From JAABRE01 sp964413275 (GTDB lineage: Bacteria > Cyanobacteriota > Cyanobacteriia > Cyanobacteriales > JAABRE01): a stretch of DNA of 64,000 bases. Of the stretch, positions 34,093-43,037 are shown piece by piece. A program made the translations under genes and the position numbers. Numbering within the stretch: position 1 is the stretch's first letter; each line of letters begins with the position of its first letter. The DNA lies in assembly GCA_964413275.1 (NCBI GenBank), contig CAYPSO010000005.1, forward strand, positions 1 through 64,000, given 5' to 3'. The notes below the pieces were generated by a model. That model searched no databases and was not told where the DNA came from. It saw only the letters and a list, made by a program, of their open reading frames with translations.

Positions 34093-35192
34093 TAAAATTG
34101 ATCCTTAGTTATTTCCAACATCTGTATTAATTTTTCTACATCTAAGCAAGCTTGTCCTCCATTAAAAGCAACATAAAAAAGCAATCGCCCTCTTGCCATT
34201 TCTTTTCTAACACTTTTATGTGTAGGTTCAATTACTCTATCAGCAATTTTTAGACCAATTTTGGAACTAATATGAATTGTAGGTTTATCTTGATTCTTTT
34301 TATTTCTTTCTGTATAAAAATCAATATCTTCTTTATCTGGATCTGATAAGGTTTTGAGAATATTTTCGTAGGAAATTCCTAAAACTTTGTCAAAAAATAC
34401 CTGAATATAAAAGTGTGGTACGTTGAAAGTTTCAATCCATTTATAAACTACTTGTAAATCTTCATTCTTGACAGTAATACTTAAAAAATCTCTTTTTTGA
34501 ATTGCTGTTAAAGTGTTTTTCAATTCTTTAAACAAAGTATTTATTTCAACTAATCTTTCAGAAGATCTCCACCCTGGAACTTTAAAACTAATTGCTTGAA
34601 TCGTCTGTTTATTAATACTTTCTAGTATTGTGATATATTTACTTCTATTTTTATTTTCAAGCAAATCAATATAATTATTTAATATAACATCTCTAATATT
34701 TAAAGCTATTTCAATATTATCTTTAGTTCTTTGATTCATTGTTTGTTCGTATTTTTCAATTAGAAAAGCACTTGAACGGATTTCTAAACCAGCAATAGCT
34801 TTTTTAACATAATCTGTAATTTCGCTATGAGGTAATTTACTGATGTCATATCCTAAATTATCTTTAAAGTCAGACTTATCAAAAATTAATAAATCTGGTC
34901 TTTTTCCGATAGTATCTAATTCATTTTGAAATTCTTGAAAAAAATTTTTAAAATTGGTATCTCCAGCAATTAAATCATCTGATTTTCCATATCTAACAGC
35001 AACATGGTTTTTAGAAGTTTTATTAATTGCTTGAAAGATTAAGTTTTCTGCCCAATCACCTTGTTGTTTATTGGTAATAAAATTGGAAGATACTTGAGTA
35101 GGTATTCGTGCAGGTGTTCTTTCAATGGTAATATCAACTAATGAACTAGGTACATTTTTTATTAATTTACTGATTTTCTCAAAATAAATCAT
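34092..35192 (-). CDS. Type II restriction endonuclease, probably AccI family
   Basis: The 366-aa protein shows IERTPARIPTQVSSNFITN, KQQGDWAENLIFQAIN, VRYGKSDDL and DTIGKRPDLLIFDKSDF, which I associate with the AccI endonuclease family (AccI itself cuts GT^MKAC). A PD-(D/E)xK-like site may be formed by E29x in the DWAE segment, RPDLLIF and downstream residues, but I cannot assign it firmly. Its stop codon overlaps the methyltransferase start by one base. Gene order endonuclease then methylase on one transcript is normal for type II systems. XamI-type is the other option I considered; it seemed less like this sequence. Confidence 0.65.
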   Translation of the reverse strand: MIYFEKISKLIKNVPSSLVDITIERTPARIPTQVSSNFITNKQQGDWAENLIFQAINKTSKNHVAVRYGKSDDLIAGDTNFKNFFQEFQNELDTIGKRPDLLIFDKSDFKDNLGYDISKLPHSEITDYVKKAIAGLEIRSSAFLIEKYEQTMNQRTKDNIEIALNIRDVILNNYIDLLENKNRSKYITILESINKQTIQAISFKVPGWRSSERLVEINTLFKELKNTLTAIQKRDFLSITVKNEDLQVVYKWIETFNVPHFYIQVFFDKVLGISYENILKTLSDPDKEDIDFYTERNKKNQDKPTIHISSKIGLKIADRVIEPTHKSVRKEMARGRLLFYVAFNGGQACLDVEKLIQMLEITKDQF

Positions 35193-35248
35193 ACTATTGG
35201 TTTTTTATTTTAAAGGATAGAAAAAATACTTAATTTTTGATTATTTGC

Positions 35249-36835
35249 TTAATTTAATTCCGCCACAATTTGATTATTAAGTAAGGTTTGATTAGTCAAA
35301 ATATCATAAACAGTGATACGCAAAAAACGCTCTTTATCCACTTGAAATTGTACCTTAAGGCGATCGCTTCCGGGATAACCCAAAGGATTTAATTGAGCAA
35401 TAGTTCTAGCACCATCTCGGTCATTAAGAGGTATAACATTCGTATCACCATTACTCAAATTACGAGTTACCAGTCTATCCCCATCAAAATAAACCTCTGT
35501 AGCCCCCGTTTCTGCCCCTAATTCGCCGATAATTAACTCTATACTCGGTTGAGCCTCTACAGACGCACCTAAGCTAATTTCTACAGAATTTTGCATCGGA
35601 TAGGGTTGCCCCGTTTTAATAAGAGGATGCCAACTGTGGCGATTTTCCCGACGATTCCAATAACGGATACCGTAGCTATGATAAAGAAAATCTTGCACTT
35701 CTAGACCTTGAGCTAATTCTAATGCACCTGTGGCGATCGCAGTAAAAGGTCGATCTAATTTTATTTTTGTAATCTCAAAATATTCTTGTAACCAATTTTG
35801 AACTGCCGGAATTTTACCTGTTCCTCCTACTAATAATACACCCTCAATATCATTTTTTTCAATACCATTTCTACGTGCTTGTTGTAATATATTCGTCATC
35901 AGTTCATCAAGTTGAGAAAAGAAGCCGTTTTCAGTTAAAATATTTTCAAATTTAGTTCTATCTAATTCCAACTCATAACTATCAAAAGTTTCATCATTAA
36001 AATAAACTTCACTGCTATTTTCTTGGGACGATAAGTTGATTTTTAATCTTTCAGCTAAACGAGCAATTAAAGAATTTTTAGGAAAATCTTTAGTCTGAGC
36101 AAAATAATCCATTAACCAATTATCTATATCCGTACCACCTAAATTTTGTCCCGCTTTAGCTATTACCCTTGCTGTTTTTGGTTGCTGTACCGTACTTTTT
36201 CCTAATATTTTTTCACCCCATTTTAAAATAAAACCTTGGGGATTACTATTACTCAAATTTAATTGAACTAAAGAAAAATCTATTGTCCCACCACCAAAAT
36301 CAATTACAAGTAATAAATCCTGACCTTGACTGCCATATCCTAAAGCAGCAGCAGTGGGTTCATCTAATAATCTAATTTCCTCAATATTCCAGTTTTGACA
36401 AACATCTGTCAACCATTTTCGATAGGATTCAAAACTATCAACAGGCACAGTTAAAACCAAAGAATCTATATTTTCCCGTTGATTAAGCTCAGTAATTAAA
36501 CTATTTAAAAACCATTCTCCTACTCGCTCAAAAGTGACATCAATATCATCTAAATTAGGAGTAAAACCTTTAATTTGTGTACCAATACCTCGTTTAAAAT
36601 TGCGGAAAAAACGAGGATTTTTCTTTAAATCAAGACCTTTATCTCGTACAGCTTGACCTAAAATAATTTTATCATTCTTCGCATTTTGAACATAAACTAA
36701 ACTAGGAATTAAAGGAGGATTATCAGCTAACTGTTGAGAAATTCCCGCAAGGGATAAAACTTCAGCTTGCTGTGTAGCAGCATTCCAGCGAGTTATAACC
36801 GTGTTACTCGTACCAAAATCAATTGCGATCGCCAT
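35249..36835 (-). CDS. Hsp70-family (DnaK-like) ATPase
   Basis: The 528-aa protein has the actin-like ATPase fold of Hsp70: phosphate 1 motif AIDFGTSNTVITRW at the N-terminus, VPVDSFESYR, EPTAAALGYG, phosphate 2 motif VIDFGGGTIDFSLVQL and the adenosine motif LLVGGTGKIPAVQNWL. The C-terminal ~150 residues form a short beta-rich domain with a different sequence from the DnaK substrate-binding domain, and there is no helical lid. At 528 aa it is shorter than DnaK (~635). It belongs to the cyanobacterial Hsp70-like group whose clients are unknown. It is monocistronic and divergent from the HtrA gene. Confidence 0.85.
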   Translation of the reverse strand: MAIAIDFGTSNTVITRWNAATQQAEVLSLAGISQQLADNPPLIPSLVYVQNAKNDKIILGQAVRDKGLDLKKNPRFFRNFKRGIGTQIKGFTPNLDDIDVTFERVGEWFLNSLITELNQRENIDSLVLTVPVDSFESYRKWLTDVCQNWNIEEIRLLDEPTAAALGYGSQGQDLLLVIDFGGGTIDFSLVQLNLSNSNPQGFILKWGEKILGKSTVQQPKTARVIAKAGQNLGGTDIDNWLMDYFAQTKDFPKNSLIARLAERLKINLSSQENSSEVYFNDETFDSYELELDRTKFENILTENGFFSQLDELMTNILQQARRNGIEKNDIEGVLLVGGTGKIPAVQNWLQEYFEITKIKLDRPFTAIATGALELAQGLEVQDFLYHSYGIRYWNRRENRHSWHPLIKTGQPYPMQNSVEISLGASVEAQPSIELIIGELGAETGATEVYFDGDRLVTRNLSNGDTNVIPLNDRDGARTIAQLNPLGYPGSDRLKVQFQVDKERFLRITVYDILTNQTLLNNQIVAELN

Positions 36836-36962
36836 TTGTGATAATTACAATAAAACTAGAAATAATTGCCATAATCATATCTTTTCTTCCGGTAAAGAAA
36901 TATTATACTCCATCAAAAAAAATATAACGCTTTTCAGTTAAATGAACGACCAATAAAATTCA

Positions 36963-37029
36963 GTAGGGTGGGCAAATTTTTTTAAATATGGGATTAAAGC
37001 AATTATAATTAATAACTTGCCCACCCTAC
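36963..37029. repeat. Palindromic element with GTAGGGTGGGCAA termini
   Basis: Perfect 13-bp inverted ends GTAGGGTGGGCAA and TTGCCCACCCTAC enclose an AT-rich 41-bp centre. It is 67 bp long and nearly the same size and ends as the element at 13826-13891, so both belong to one dispersed MITE-like family. It lies between the divergent Hsp70-like and HtrA genes. Confidence 0.8.
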
Positions 37030-37098
37030 ACACCACGTAGTCTATTTATTGGAAAACTACTATAATAATTTGCTTTTTTAAGATACAAAAATAATTAT

Positions 37099-37128
37099 TC
37101 GGTAATTACCCATAATGATCGGTAATTA
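37099..37128. promoter_or_regulatory. Tandem operator-like direct repeat upstream of the HtrA-type protease gene
   Basis: TCGGTAATTA occurs twice, starting at 37099 and 37119, exactly 20 bases apart (two helical turns). The first copy includes the palindrome GGTAATTACC. The pair is ~85-110 bp upstream of the protease start, a position and spacing that fit binding of a dimeric stress regulator. This is inference from layout only. Confidence 0.35.
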
Positions 37129-37211
37129 TTGCACCTCGACTGAAAAAAGAAAAAGCTAAAATTGGAGTAAGTATGTATAAAACATTAAGGAAATTAATCT
37201 AACTTTTGAGT

Positions 37212-38414
37212 ATGCCTAATTTAAAACCATTTAGCACCCACGTTGTTGCACTTTTACTCGGTGGAGTAATAACTTTTGGTGGATTAAGGGTATTATCTTC
37301 TAAAGCAGAACCTTTAACTAATTCTACTAATACAAATTCTATACCAGTTGAAGTAGCAGTGAATCCTACTACTGCCAAAAATCAAAGTTTTGTAGCTAAA
37401 GCCGTCCAATTAACTGGCTCTGCGGTGGTAAGGATAGATACTGAGAGAACGATAGTTCAAAAAGTCGATCCTTTTATGAACGATCCTTTTTTTAGAGAGT
37501 TTTTTGGCGATCGTTTTGGTGAACAAGGATTATCCCAAGAAAGAAAAATAGAAGGCCAAGGCTCTGGTTTTATTGTCGATCAAAGTGGTGTTATTTTAAC
37601 TAATGCCCATGTAGTCAATAAAGCTGACAAAGTAACTGTTATTTTAAAAGATGGTCGAGAATTTATAGGAGAAGTTAAGGGTACAGATGAAGTTACCGAT
37701 TTAGCAGTGGTAAAAATTGAGACTAAGGGCGAAAAAATTCCCGTTGCACCTTTAGGAAATTCCGATCAAGTAGAAGTAGGTGATTGGGCGATCGCAGTTG
37801 GTAATCCTGTAGGCTTAAATAATACTGTTACTTTAGGTATTATTAGCACATTGGGTCGTTCTTCGGCGGAAGTAGGTATTCCTGATAAACGAGTAGAATT
37901 TTTACAAACTGACGCAGCCATTAATCCGGGTAATTCTGGAGGCCCTTTATTAAACGAACAAGGAGAAGTAATCGGCATTAATACCGCTATCCGTGCAGAT
38001 GCTATGGGTATTGGTTTTGCTATTCCTATTAATAAGGCTAAGGATTTAGAACCAATTCTGGCGAATGGTCAAAAAGTACCTCATCCTTACATTGGCGTAC
38101 AAATGCGGGATTTAACCCCAGAAATTGCCGAGAAATTTAATGAAAATCCCAATACTCCTTTAGTTTTGCCTGAAGTTGATGCAGTTTTAGTCGTTGGAGT
38201 TATGCCTAATACTCCCGCAGAAAGGGCAGGGCTTCGTAGCGGTGACGTAATTTTAGAAGTTAATGGCAAAAAAATTACTGGAGGCCTTCAATTACAACAA
38301 TTAGTGGAAAATGCTGGAGTTAACCAAGAGCTAAAAGTAAAAGTTCAAAGGGGACAAAAACAACTAGATTTTAACGTTCGTACTGCTCAAATGGAAAATA
38401 TCGAGCAGGGATAA
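37212..38414 (+). CDS. HtrA/Deg-type serine protease (HhoA/HhoB/HtrA group)
   Basis: This envelope quality-control protease (400 aa from this start) has a membrane anchor or signal segment at ~8-30 (FSTHVVALLLGGVITFGGL). A trypsin-like domain follows with catalytic His in ILTNAHVV, Asp in VTDLAVVKIE and Ser in INPGNSGGPL. A single C-terminal PDZ domain (~285-395; YIGVQMRDL, AERAGLRSGDVILEVNG) completes it. It degrades or refolds damaged proteins in the periplasm or thylakoid lumen. The frame can start at TTG 37206, but ATG 37212 is preferred. A paired operator-like repeat lies upstream and a terminator-like palindrome directly downstream. Confidence 0.93.
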   Translation: MPNLKPFSTHVVALLLGGVITFGGLRVLSSKAEPLTNSTNTNSIPVEVAVNPTTAKNQSFVAKAVQLTGSAVVRIDTERTIVQKVDPFMNDPFFREFFGDRFGEQGLSQERKIEGQGSGFIVDQSGVILTNAHVVNKADKVTVILKDGREFIGEVKGTDEVTDLAVVKIETKGEKIPVAPLGNSDQVEVGDWAIAVGNPVGLNNTVTLGIISTLGRSSAEVGIPDKRVEFLQTDAAINPGNSGGPLLNEQGEVIGINTAIRADAMGIGFAIPINKAKDLEPILANGQKVPHPYIGVQMRDLTPEIAEKFNENPNTPLVLPEVDAVLVVGVMPNTPAERAGLRSGDVILEVNGKKITGGLQLQQLVENAGVNQELKVKVQRGQKQLDFNVRTAQMENIEQG

Positions 38415-38424
38415 TCATAGTAGT

Positions 38425-38449
38425 GGTGGGTAATGCCCACCCTATTTTT
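38425..38449 (+). terminator. Terminator-like palindrome after the protease gene
   Basis: GGTGGGTAATGCCCACC followed by CTATTTTTT lies 11 bases after the stop codon. The GC-rich stem with a T-run should act as an intrinsic terminator. The palindrome core is shared with those at 6568 and 13945, so a dispersed repeat appears to serve as terminator here. Confidence 0.65.
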
Positions 38450-38489
38450 TATCTATTTAACTAATTGAAAATTATTTGCAAAAAAAAAG

Positions 38490-38528
38490 AGGGGTTTCGC
38501 CAATATTAATAACTTGGTGGCGACCCCT
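38490..38528. repeat. Hairpin-forming sequence of unknown role
   Basis: AGGGGTTTCGCCA and TGGTGGCGACCCCT pair imperfectly around an AT-rich loop. It is preceded by a run of A residues. It does not look like a terminator for any neighbouring gene and may be a decayed palindromic repeat or an RNA hairpin. Confidence 0.4.
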
Positions 38529-38737
38529 GCCTATTCTTGAGAGAAGAACACTGAAACTTATCTTATACTTAATGATTATCTTTGTCAAGATAATTGAGAA
38601 AAATATTCAATTATCTTGATTATAGGTAACCTTAGTTCGATGTAAAAAATTTACTATAGCAGAGAAAGAGTTGGTTAGGACATTAATACCCAGAAGCGAT
38701 CTGCTTGCTTTACTCGCTTCGCTCCCACTAAGTGAAG

Positions 38738-38824
38738 CTATATCTGCGCCTGTTCAAAAGGTTTTATAATATAGTCATCAGCCCCAGAATCTAAACTAAT
38801 AACCCGATCTAAATTATCATCCTT
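38738..38824 (-). pseudogene. Relic of a response-regulator receiver domain
   Basis: The minus strand encodes KDDNLDRVISLDSGADDYII followed by KPFEQAQ and a stop. This is the alpha4-beta5 part of an OmpR-type receiver (LDAGADDY..KPFE is near-invariant there). Nothing of the rest of the receiver or an output domain is present on either side, so it is a short gene fossil. It lies within the ~570-bp gap between the HtrA and deacetylase genes; the remaining sequence in that gap shows only the two hairpins listed. Confidence 0.75.
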
Positions 38825-38986
38825 ATAAGTAAACTAATTGATAAATTGAGTTAGAAACTATTGAGCACTTATTTCAATTAAATATTTGTCATCTAGAGAT
38901 TTCTGTATTTGTGTAGTTCCGAACAGATTGCTAAATAAATCCAATTTTTTTATTAATTAACCCTCTTTAGCAAACTTTAATTCAAA

Positions 38987-39694
38987 TTATTTAACAAGCT
39001 CTGAAAGCGTCACGAATTTATATCCTTTTTCCTTTAATCTTGGTATTATTTTTGTTAATGTTTCTGCGGTTCTTTTACCTCTAGAACCTCCATCATGTAG
39101 TACAATAATTGAACCGGGACGAACATTTAATGAAATTTGCTGAGTTGCAAACCAAGATGAAGAAATATGGGTATCATAGGGAAAAATTGAACCTAAAGCC
39201 ACACGATAACCATGTTTTTTAGCTGTATCTAGCATCATTTTATTATACCAACCTGAAGCTGGACGCATCCATTGAACAGGAGCATATTTTAAAAGAACTT
39301 CTTCTGCTTTTAATAAATCTTGTTCAAATGCTTCAGGAGATAATTTAATACTCGGTTTATCTTCGGTTAAATGATTACCTATTTCATGATTATTTTTAAC
39401 TATTTCTGTAATTAAATATTCATTTCCTGATACTTGATTACTAATTACAAAAAAGGTAGCTTTTACTTCATTTTGTTTTAATATATTGAAAATTAGTTTA
39501 GTTGTTTGTTCATTAGGAATATCATCAATAGTTAAGGCAATTATTGGTTTATTGGTTTCTACAAAATAGTAAACTCCCGGAATAAAATATTCAACACTAG
39601 CTAATAACCATCTAGGTTGAAAAAACAAAAGCGATAATACAGTTAATAAAATTGCTGATAAATATATGGCATATTGAAATTTAAAAATAGTCAT
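38987..39694 (-). CDS. Polysaccharide deacetylase family protein (NodB domain)
   Basis: The 235-aa protein has an N-terminal membrane anchor or signal segment (~8-35), then a NodB-type domain. Metal and catalytic residues are seen in ALTIDDIP (the Asp pair), NHEIGNHL (the two metal His), RPASGWYN and IVLHDGG. Such enzymes remove N-acetyl groups from cell-wall or exopolysaccharide amino sugars outside the cytoplasmic membrane. The HxxxH spacing fits a metal-dependent hydrolase. It is downstream of gyrB on the same strand with ~75 bp between and may be partly co-transcribed, although a GC-rich hairpin lies in the gap. Confidence 0.85.
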   Translation of the reverse strand: MTIFKFQYAIYLSAILLTVLSLLFFQPRWLLASVEYFIPGVYYFVETNKPIIALTIDDIPNEQTTKLIFNILKQNEVKATFFVISNQVSGNEYLITEIVKNNHEIGNHLTEDKPSIKLSPEAFEQDLLKAEEVLLKYAPVQWMRPASGWYNKMMLDTAKKHGYRVALGSIFPYDTHISSSWFATQQISLNVRPGSIIVLHDGGSRGKRTAETLTKIIPRLKEKGYKFVTLSELVK

Positions 39695-39768
39695 TTCATT
39701 TATGATTTATCAATGTTTAATGTTTATTTATTATAGAGGCGTATTTTCCACGCCCCTAAATATTTTGA

Positions 39769-41694
39769 TTAAATATCCAATTCATGAAGATTTAATTTTG
39801 GAGCATTAGTTTCAATAAACTCTCGACGGGGTGCAACTCTATCGCCCATCAACACAGTAAAAATGCGATCGGCTTCTGCTGCGTCCTCAATTTCAACTCG
39901 TTTCATGCTACGAGTTTCAGGATTCATGGTAGTATCCCAAAGTTGTTGAGGCATCATTTCCCCTAAACCCTTAAAACGTTGGATAGTATAGTTAGCATTA
40001 GCAGGAAATTCCCTTAATTTTTCTTGTAAATCGCGCTCACTATAACAATAATAATGATTGCGCCCCCGTTCTACCTTATAAAGAGGAGGACAAGCAATAT
40101 AAATATAGCCTTGGTCAACTAATTCTCGTTGATAGCGATAGAAAAAGGTAAGTAATAAAGTTCTGATGTGCGCTCCATCAACATCAGCATCCGTCATTAT
40201 TACAATGCGATGATAGCGTAACTGACTCGCATCAAATTCTTCCCCTTTAATACCCAAACCTAATGCTGTAATTAGGGATTGAACCTCATTATTTTTATAA
40301 ATTTTGGCATCATCGGTCTTTTCAATATTCAAAATTTTACCTCTAAGGGGCAAAATCGCTTGAAAACGCCTGTCTCTGCCCTGTTTAGCACTCCCGCCCG
40401 CACTATCGCCTTCAACGAGGAATATTTCTGAGTTTGCGGGGTCTCTTTCGCTACAATCTGCCAATTTACCCGGTAAAGGAGAAGATTCTAAAACCGATTT
40501 ACGACGGACTAATTCCCTTGCTCTCCGGGCTGCTTCAGCCGCTTTATAAGCTTGTACAGCCTTTTCAATAATTGAATCGGCGACATTCGGGTTAAATTCT
40601 AAATATTCATTTAAAACTTCCCCTACTAGAGAATCAACTATTCCCCTAACTTCACTATTACCTAATTTAGTTTTGGTTTGTCCTTCAAATTGTGGTTCTG
40701 GTACTTTAACGGATATTACTCCAGTTAAACCTTCCCGTACATTTTCCCCACCTAAATTAGACTCGCCTTCCTTAATTTTATTGCGTTTACGAGCTACACT
40801 ATTCATCGTCCTAGTTAGGACTGTTTTTAAACCTTCTAAGTGAGTACCGCCGTCAATGGTACGGATATTATTAGCAAAACTTAGTAAATTATCATTGTAA
40901 GCATCAACACACCACTGTAGGGCTACTTCTACGGTAACACCGTTTTTTTCTCCTTGGACAAAAATAATATCTTCGTGAAGTGCTTGTTTTTCGGTTGTCA
41001 TATACCTGACATATTCTTTAATACCACCTTCATAGCAATAGCTTTCGATGCGAGGTTCAGATAATCTGTTATCAGTAAAAGTAATCCTAATTCCTGCATT
41101 AAGATAAGCTAATTCCCGCAAACGTCCAGATAAAGTATTGTAATCAAATTGTGTAGTTTCAGTAAAAATTTCTACATCTGGTAAGAAATGTACTGATGTC
41201 CCAGTAGAATGATTTTTATTTGGTTGAACTTGTAATTCACCCATAGGAACACCCTTTTCGTAGCGTTGTTGATGTTCGTTATTTTCTCGCCAAACTGTTA
41301 CTTCTACCCAAGCAGAAAGAGCATTAACAACAGATACCCCAACTCCATGCAAACCACCAGATACTTTATACCCTCCTGCGCCAAATTTACCGCCGGCGTG
41401 AAGCACTGTCATTACTGTTTCTAAAGCGGATTTTCCCGTTGTTGGGTGAATACCTGTGGGAATACCTCGACCATCATCGGTTACAGTTACTGAACCATCA
41501 GCATTAATATCAATTTCTATATGGGTACAATAACCGGCTAAAGCTTCATCAATGGAGTTGTCAACTACTTCATAAACTAGGTGATGAAGTCCTCTAGGTC
41601 CGGTTGTACCAATATACATCCCCGGACGTTTGCGTACTGGATCTAGGCCTTCAAGAACTTGAATTTGATCGACACCGTAATTACTACTGGTCAT
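39769..41694 (-). CDS. gyrB: DNA gyrase subunit B
   Basis: GyrB supplies the ATPase and TOPRIM parts of DNA gyrase, which introduces negative supercoils. The 641-aa protein has the GHKL ATPase motifs EVVDNSIDEALAG, VTDDGRGIPTG and KVSGGLHGVGVSVVNALS, then the transducer domain. The TOPRIM motifs are EIFLVEGDSAGGSAKQGRDR and IVIMTDADVDGAHIRTLLLTFF, and the C-terminal end is RFKGLGEMMPQQLWDTTMNP. Length is normal for a cyanobacterial GyrB without insertion. The ATG at 41694 gives the standard MTSSNYGVDQIQVLEGLD N-terminus. Confidence 0.98.
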   Translation of the reverse strand: MTSSNYGVDQIQVLEGLDPVRKRPGMYIGTTGPRGLHHLVYEVVDNSIDEALAGYCTHIEIDINADGSVTVTDDGRGIPTGIHPTTGKSALETVMTVLHAGGKFGAGGYKVSGGLHGVGVSVVNALSAWVEVTVWRENNEHQQRYEKGVPMGELQVQPNKNHSTGTSVHFLPDVEIFTETTQFDYNTLSGRLRELAYLNAGIRITFTDNRLSEPRIESYCYEGGIKEYVRYMTTEKQALHEDIIFVQGEKNGVTVEVALQWCVDAYNDNLLSFANNIRTIDGGTHLEGLKTVLTRTMNSVARKRNKIKEGESNLGGENVREGLTGVISVKVPEPQFEGQTKTKLGNSEVRGIVDSLVGEVLNEYLEFNPNVADSIIEKAVQAYKAAEAARRARELVRRKSVLESSPLPGKLADCSERDPANSEIFLVEGDSAGGSAKQGRDRRFQAILPLRGKILNIEKTDDAKIYKNNEVQSLITALGLGIKGEEFDASQLRYHRIVIMTDADVDGAHIRTLLLTFFYRYQRELVDQGYIYIACPPLYKVERGRNHYYCYSERDLQEKLREFPANANYTIQRFKGLGEMMPQQLWDTTMNPETRSMKRVEIEDAAEADRIFTVLMGDRVAPRREFIETNAPKLNLHELDI

Positions 41695-41981
41695 GGATAA
41701 TCTCCGAATAATGGCTTTTTAACGGTTTTATACCCCTTTAGGGCAAAATCATCAAAAATTATAACATAAAGCTATTCAAGAAGCATTAAGACTTGTTTCA
41801 AGATATATTTATTATAGGGGTATATCTAAATAATTGACAATTAAAACAGCAAGTTATTCGGAAGGTTAGATTGCTTTGTGTTTTTTGCAACTATAATTGT
41901 AGTTTAAATCAATCAAAGGTGATGGTTAAGTAACTGATTCTCTGATTACAATTCAGCAACAAGCTTTTTAAAAATAGTCCT

Positions 41982-42551
41982 ATGAATACCCCTAGTCATT
42001 ATATTCTGAACCTAGTTTTTTTAGGAAAAACCATTGCTCCCAATGCAAATATAGCTATTACTCTCGGTGCAATTTTACCTGATGCTCCGATTTTTCTATT
42101 TTATTTTATCGTTAAATGGGTCTATCATTTGCCAGAAAAACAGATTTGGTCAACAGCCTACTATAGTCCATTAGTTCAGTTTTGGGTAAGTTTGGGTCAT
42201 TCTTTCCCCATAGCAATCGCTGGACTTTTATTAAGTATTTGGTTTCAATGGCGTTTAGGCATTGCTTTTTTTGCCAGTATGGGTGGACATTCTCTTTTAG
42301 ATTTACCATTACATCATAATGATGCCCATCGTCATTTTTTTCCCTTCACTGATTACAAATTTATTAGCCCCTTATCCTACTGGGATATTAATCACTACGG
42401 TAAAATTGTCGCTTTTGTAGAAATGGCAATGGTTATAATAGCGACTCCCTTTGCTCTTAATCTACTTAAATATCGTTTTACTCAAGGATTGGTTATAGCT
42501 ATAGATCTACTTTATATAATTGCCTATTACAAATTTTATTGGCTTCGTTAA
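41982..42551 (+). CDS. Histidine-rich integral membrane protein, uncharacterised
   Basis: This 189-aa protein has about four membrane segments. Between them lies a polar, His-rich stretch, MGGHSLLDLPLHHNDAHRHF followed by FPF, reminiscent of YdjM/DUF457-type membrane hydrolase-like proteins with conserved His and Asp. An early GAILPDAPIF motif also fits that group. A metal-dependent role is possible but not shown. Its stop codon overlaps that of the convergent gene: the palindrome GTTAAC supplies TAA to both strands. Confidence 0.65.
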   Translation: MNTPSHYILNLVFLGKTIAPNANIAITLGAILPDAPIFLFYFIVKWVYHLPEKQIWSTAYYSPLVQFWVSLGHSFPIAIAGLLLSIWFQWRLGIAFFASMGGHSLLDLPLHHNDAHRHFFPFTDYKFISPLSYWDINHYGKIVAFVEMAMVIIATPFALNLLKYRFTQGLVIAIDLLYIIAYYKFYWLR

Positions 42552-42886
42552 CTTGGAAAAACCGCTCTTAAAAAGCGTTGAAGCTCTTTTCTTCCTGCTA
42601 AATTATCATTATAAATATTTGAATCATCATAAAGCTCTGTCCAAAATTCCAAAATTTCTGTATCCCATACTTCTCGAAAACTTCCTTTTGGTACAATCAC
42701 ATCAGAAGTAGGGTGTAAAGAGACAATGCGAGGTTTTGTGGGCGAATGTTCAACCAGGAATAATGGTCGAATCCAGTAAGTTTGCTGTAACTTGATAAAT
42801 TGAATAATTGAGGCATAAAGACGGCAATTTTTATGTTCAAGGCAAATAACTTGTTGTGAAGATTTAAAATCAACTGAATCAGTCAT
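42548..42886 (-). CDS. Small conserved-type hypothetical protein
   Basis: The 112-aa protein is soluble and mixed alpha/beta in appearance. Recognisable stretches are QVICLEHKNCRLYASIIQFI, WIRPLFLVEH and GSFREVWDTEILEFWTELYD. I recall similar small proteins only from cyanobacteria and know of no function. It has a plausible ATG at 42886 and a length that fits the family. It is convergent with the His-rich membrane protein, sharing stop-codon bases. Confidence 0.6.
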   Translation of the reverse strand: MTDSVDFKSSQQVICLEHKNCRLYASIIQFIKLQQTYWIRPLFLVEHSPTKPRIVSLHPTSDVIVPKGSFREVWDTEILEFWTELYDDSNIYNDNLAGRKELQRFLRAVFPS

Positions 42887-42964
42887 ATTAATAATTATTT
42901 TTTAAAAATCTTCTAAATTTGTAAAAAAAGATAAACTAATTATTTATTACCATTTAATGAAGAC

Positions 42965-43022
42965 GGTGAGCAAAAGACTTAATTTTAATTATTAGCTAGA
43001 AAACTTAAATTAATTGCTCACC
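42965..43022. repeat. Inverted repeat between two minus-strand genes
   Basis: GGTGAGCA (42965-42972) and TGCTCACC (43015-43022) bracket an AT-rich centre whose inner halves also partly pair (ACTTAATTT / AAACTTAAATT). The element lies 15 bp past the end of the AI-2E-type permease gene and could form a 3' hairpin, but lacks a T-run on that strand. Confidence 0.5.
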
Positions 43023-43037
43023 TTCATATATTATAAA

